Positions 63,997 through 64,000 of a stretch of 64,000 nucleotides of DNA are shown here, piece by piece (positions within the stretch are counted from its first letter, which is position 1; every line of letters starts with the position of its first letter). Source of the DNA: Noviherbaspirillum sp. Root189 (GTDB lineage: Bacteria > Pseudomonadota > Gammaproteobacteria > Burkholderiales > Burkholderiaceae_D); contig NZ_LMHZ01000002.1 in the NCBI RefSeq assembly GCF_001428545.1, positions 1,662-65,661 on the forward strand. The letters run 5' to 3'. Made by a program: the position numbers and the translations under genes. Below the pieces are notes generated by a model, which was not told the DNA's origin, made no database searches, and saw only the letters and a list, made by a program, of their open reading frames with translations.

Positions 63997-64000
63997 CATC

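Noticed and set aside
1-64000. CRISPR array, tRNA or rRNA genes
   Set aside because: Looked for regularly spaced identical repeats and for tRNA T-loop/acceptor patterns; only iterons and the MITE-like copies were found.

Overview
The window looks like part of a secondary replicon (megaplasmid or chromid) of a betaproteobacterium, most likely in Burkholderiales/Oxalobacteraceae. This is inferred from protein flavour and moderately high GC; no marker gene settles the genus. The strongest evidence for a secondary replicon is a plasmid-type replication and partition locus at about 45.7-51.6 kb. It holds ParA, ParB, a Rep_3/RepB-type initiator, at least ten 17-bp iterons and five TTGTACNGTACAA palindromes that are good parS candidates. 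There is no rRNA, tRNA or CRISPR array.

Layout. 0-6.6 kb: small accessory genes (an orphan DUF2384-like protein, a KTSC protein, an eIF1/YciH-like factor, a decayed rlmI copy, a SnoaL-like lipoprotein), then a MerR-controlled ridA/monooxygenase/merR operon and a HIT protein. 6.6-10.7 kb: copper efflux (CueR-type promoters, CopZ, CopA) with a decayed TlpA-like gene upstream, then a membrane-anchored EEP-fold phosphohydrolase. 10.7-17 kb: a glyoxalase-fold protein, AraC and lumazine-binding remnants, an Asp-box secreted protein, a LysR regulator, an MFS carrier and a Zn alcohol dehydrogenase. 17-22.2 kb: two large GGDEF-EAL proteins, one with a Cache-like/PAS sensor and one with a MHYT sensor. 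22.6-29.1 kb: secreted or envelope proteins (lipase-like lipoprotein, TbpB-like barrel protein, DegP-like lipoprotein protease) and hypotheticals. 29.2-34.1 kb: the three-gene N-acetylglutaminylglutamine amide (NAGGN) osmoprotectant cluster. 34.5-43 kb: a zinc metallopeptidase, a transglutaminase-like protein, a Suv3-type RNA helicase and an M16C peptidase. 43.2-51.6 kb: a MITE-like repeat family, a tyrosine recombinase that has lost its catalytic C-terminus, and the partition/replication region. 51.6-55.1 kb: a TPP riboswitch driving a TonB-dependent receptor, convergent with a PnuC-family transporter and a NadR-like kinase, together a probable thiamin uptake unit. 55.4-61 kb: two-component genes and a bacteriophytochrome operon (bphO, bphP, Rcp1-like regulator). 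61.3-63.9 kb: DUF3182, an alpha/beta hydrolase and an OsmC-family protein.

Common themes are environmental sensing (red light, c-di-GMP), stress protection (NAGGN, OsmC, copper efflux) and scavenging. Several short gene remnants (rlmI, tlpA-like, araC, lumazine-binding, SDR) indicate active decay. No wholly unknown multi-gene system stands out. The least described items are the MITE family, the organisation of the split iteron/parS origin, the thiamin-linked NadR-like kinase and the TbpB-like protein.
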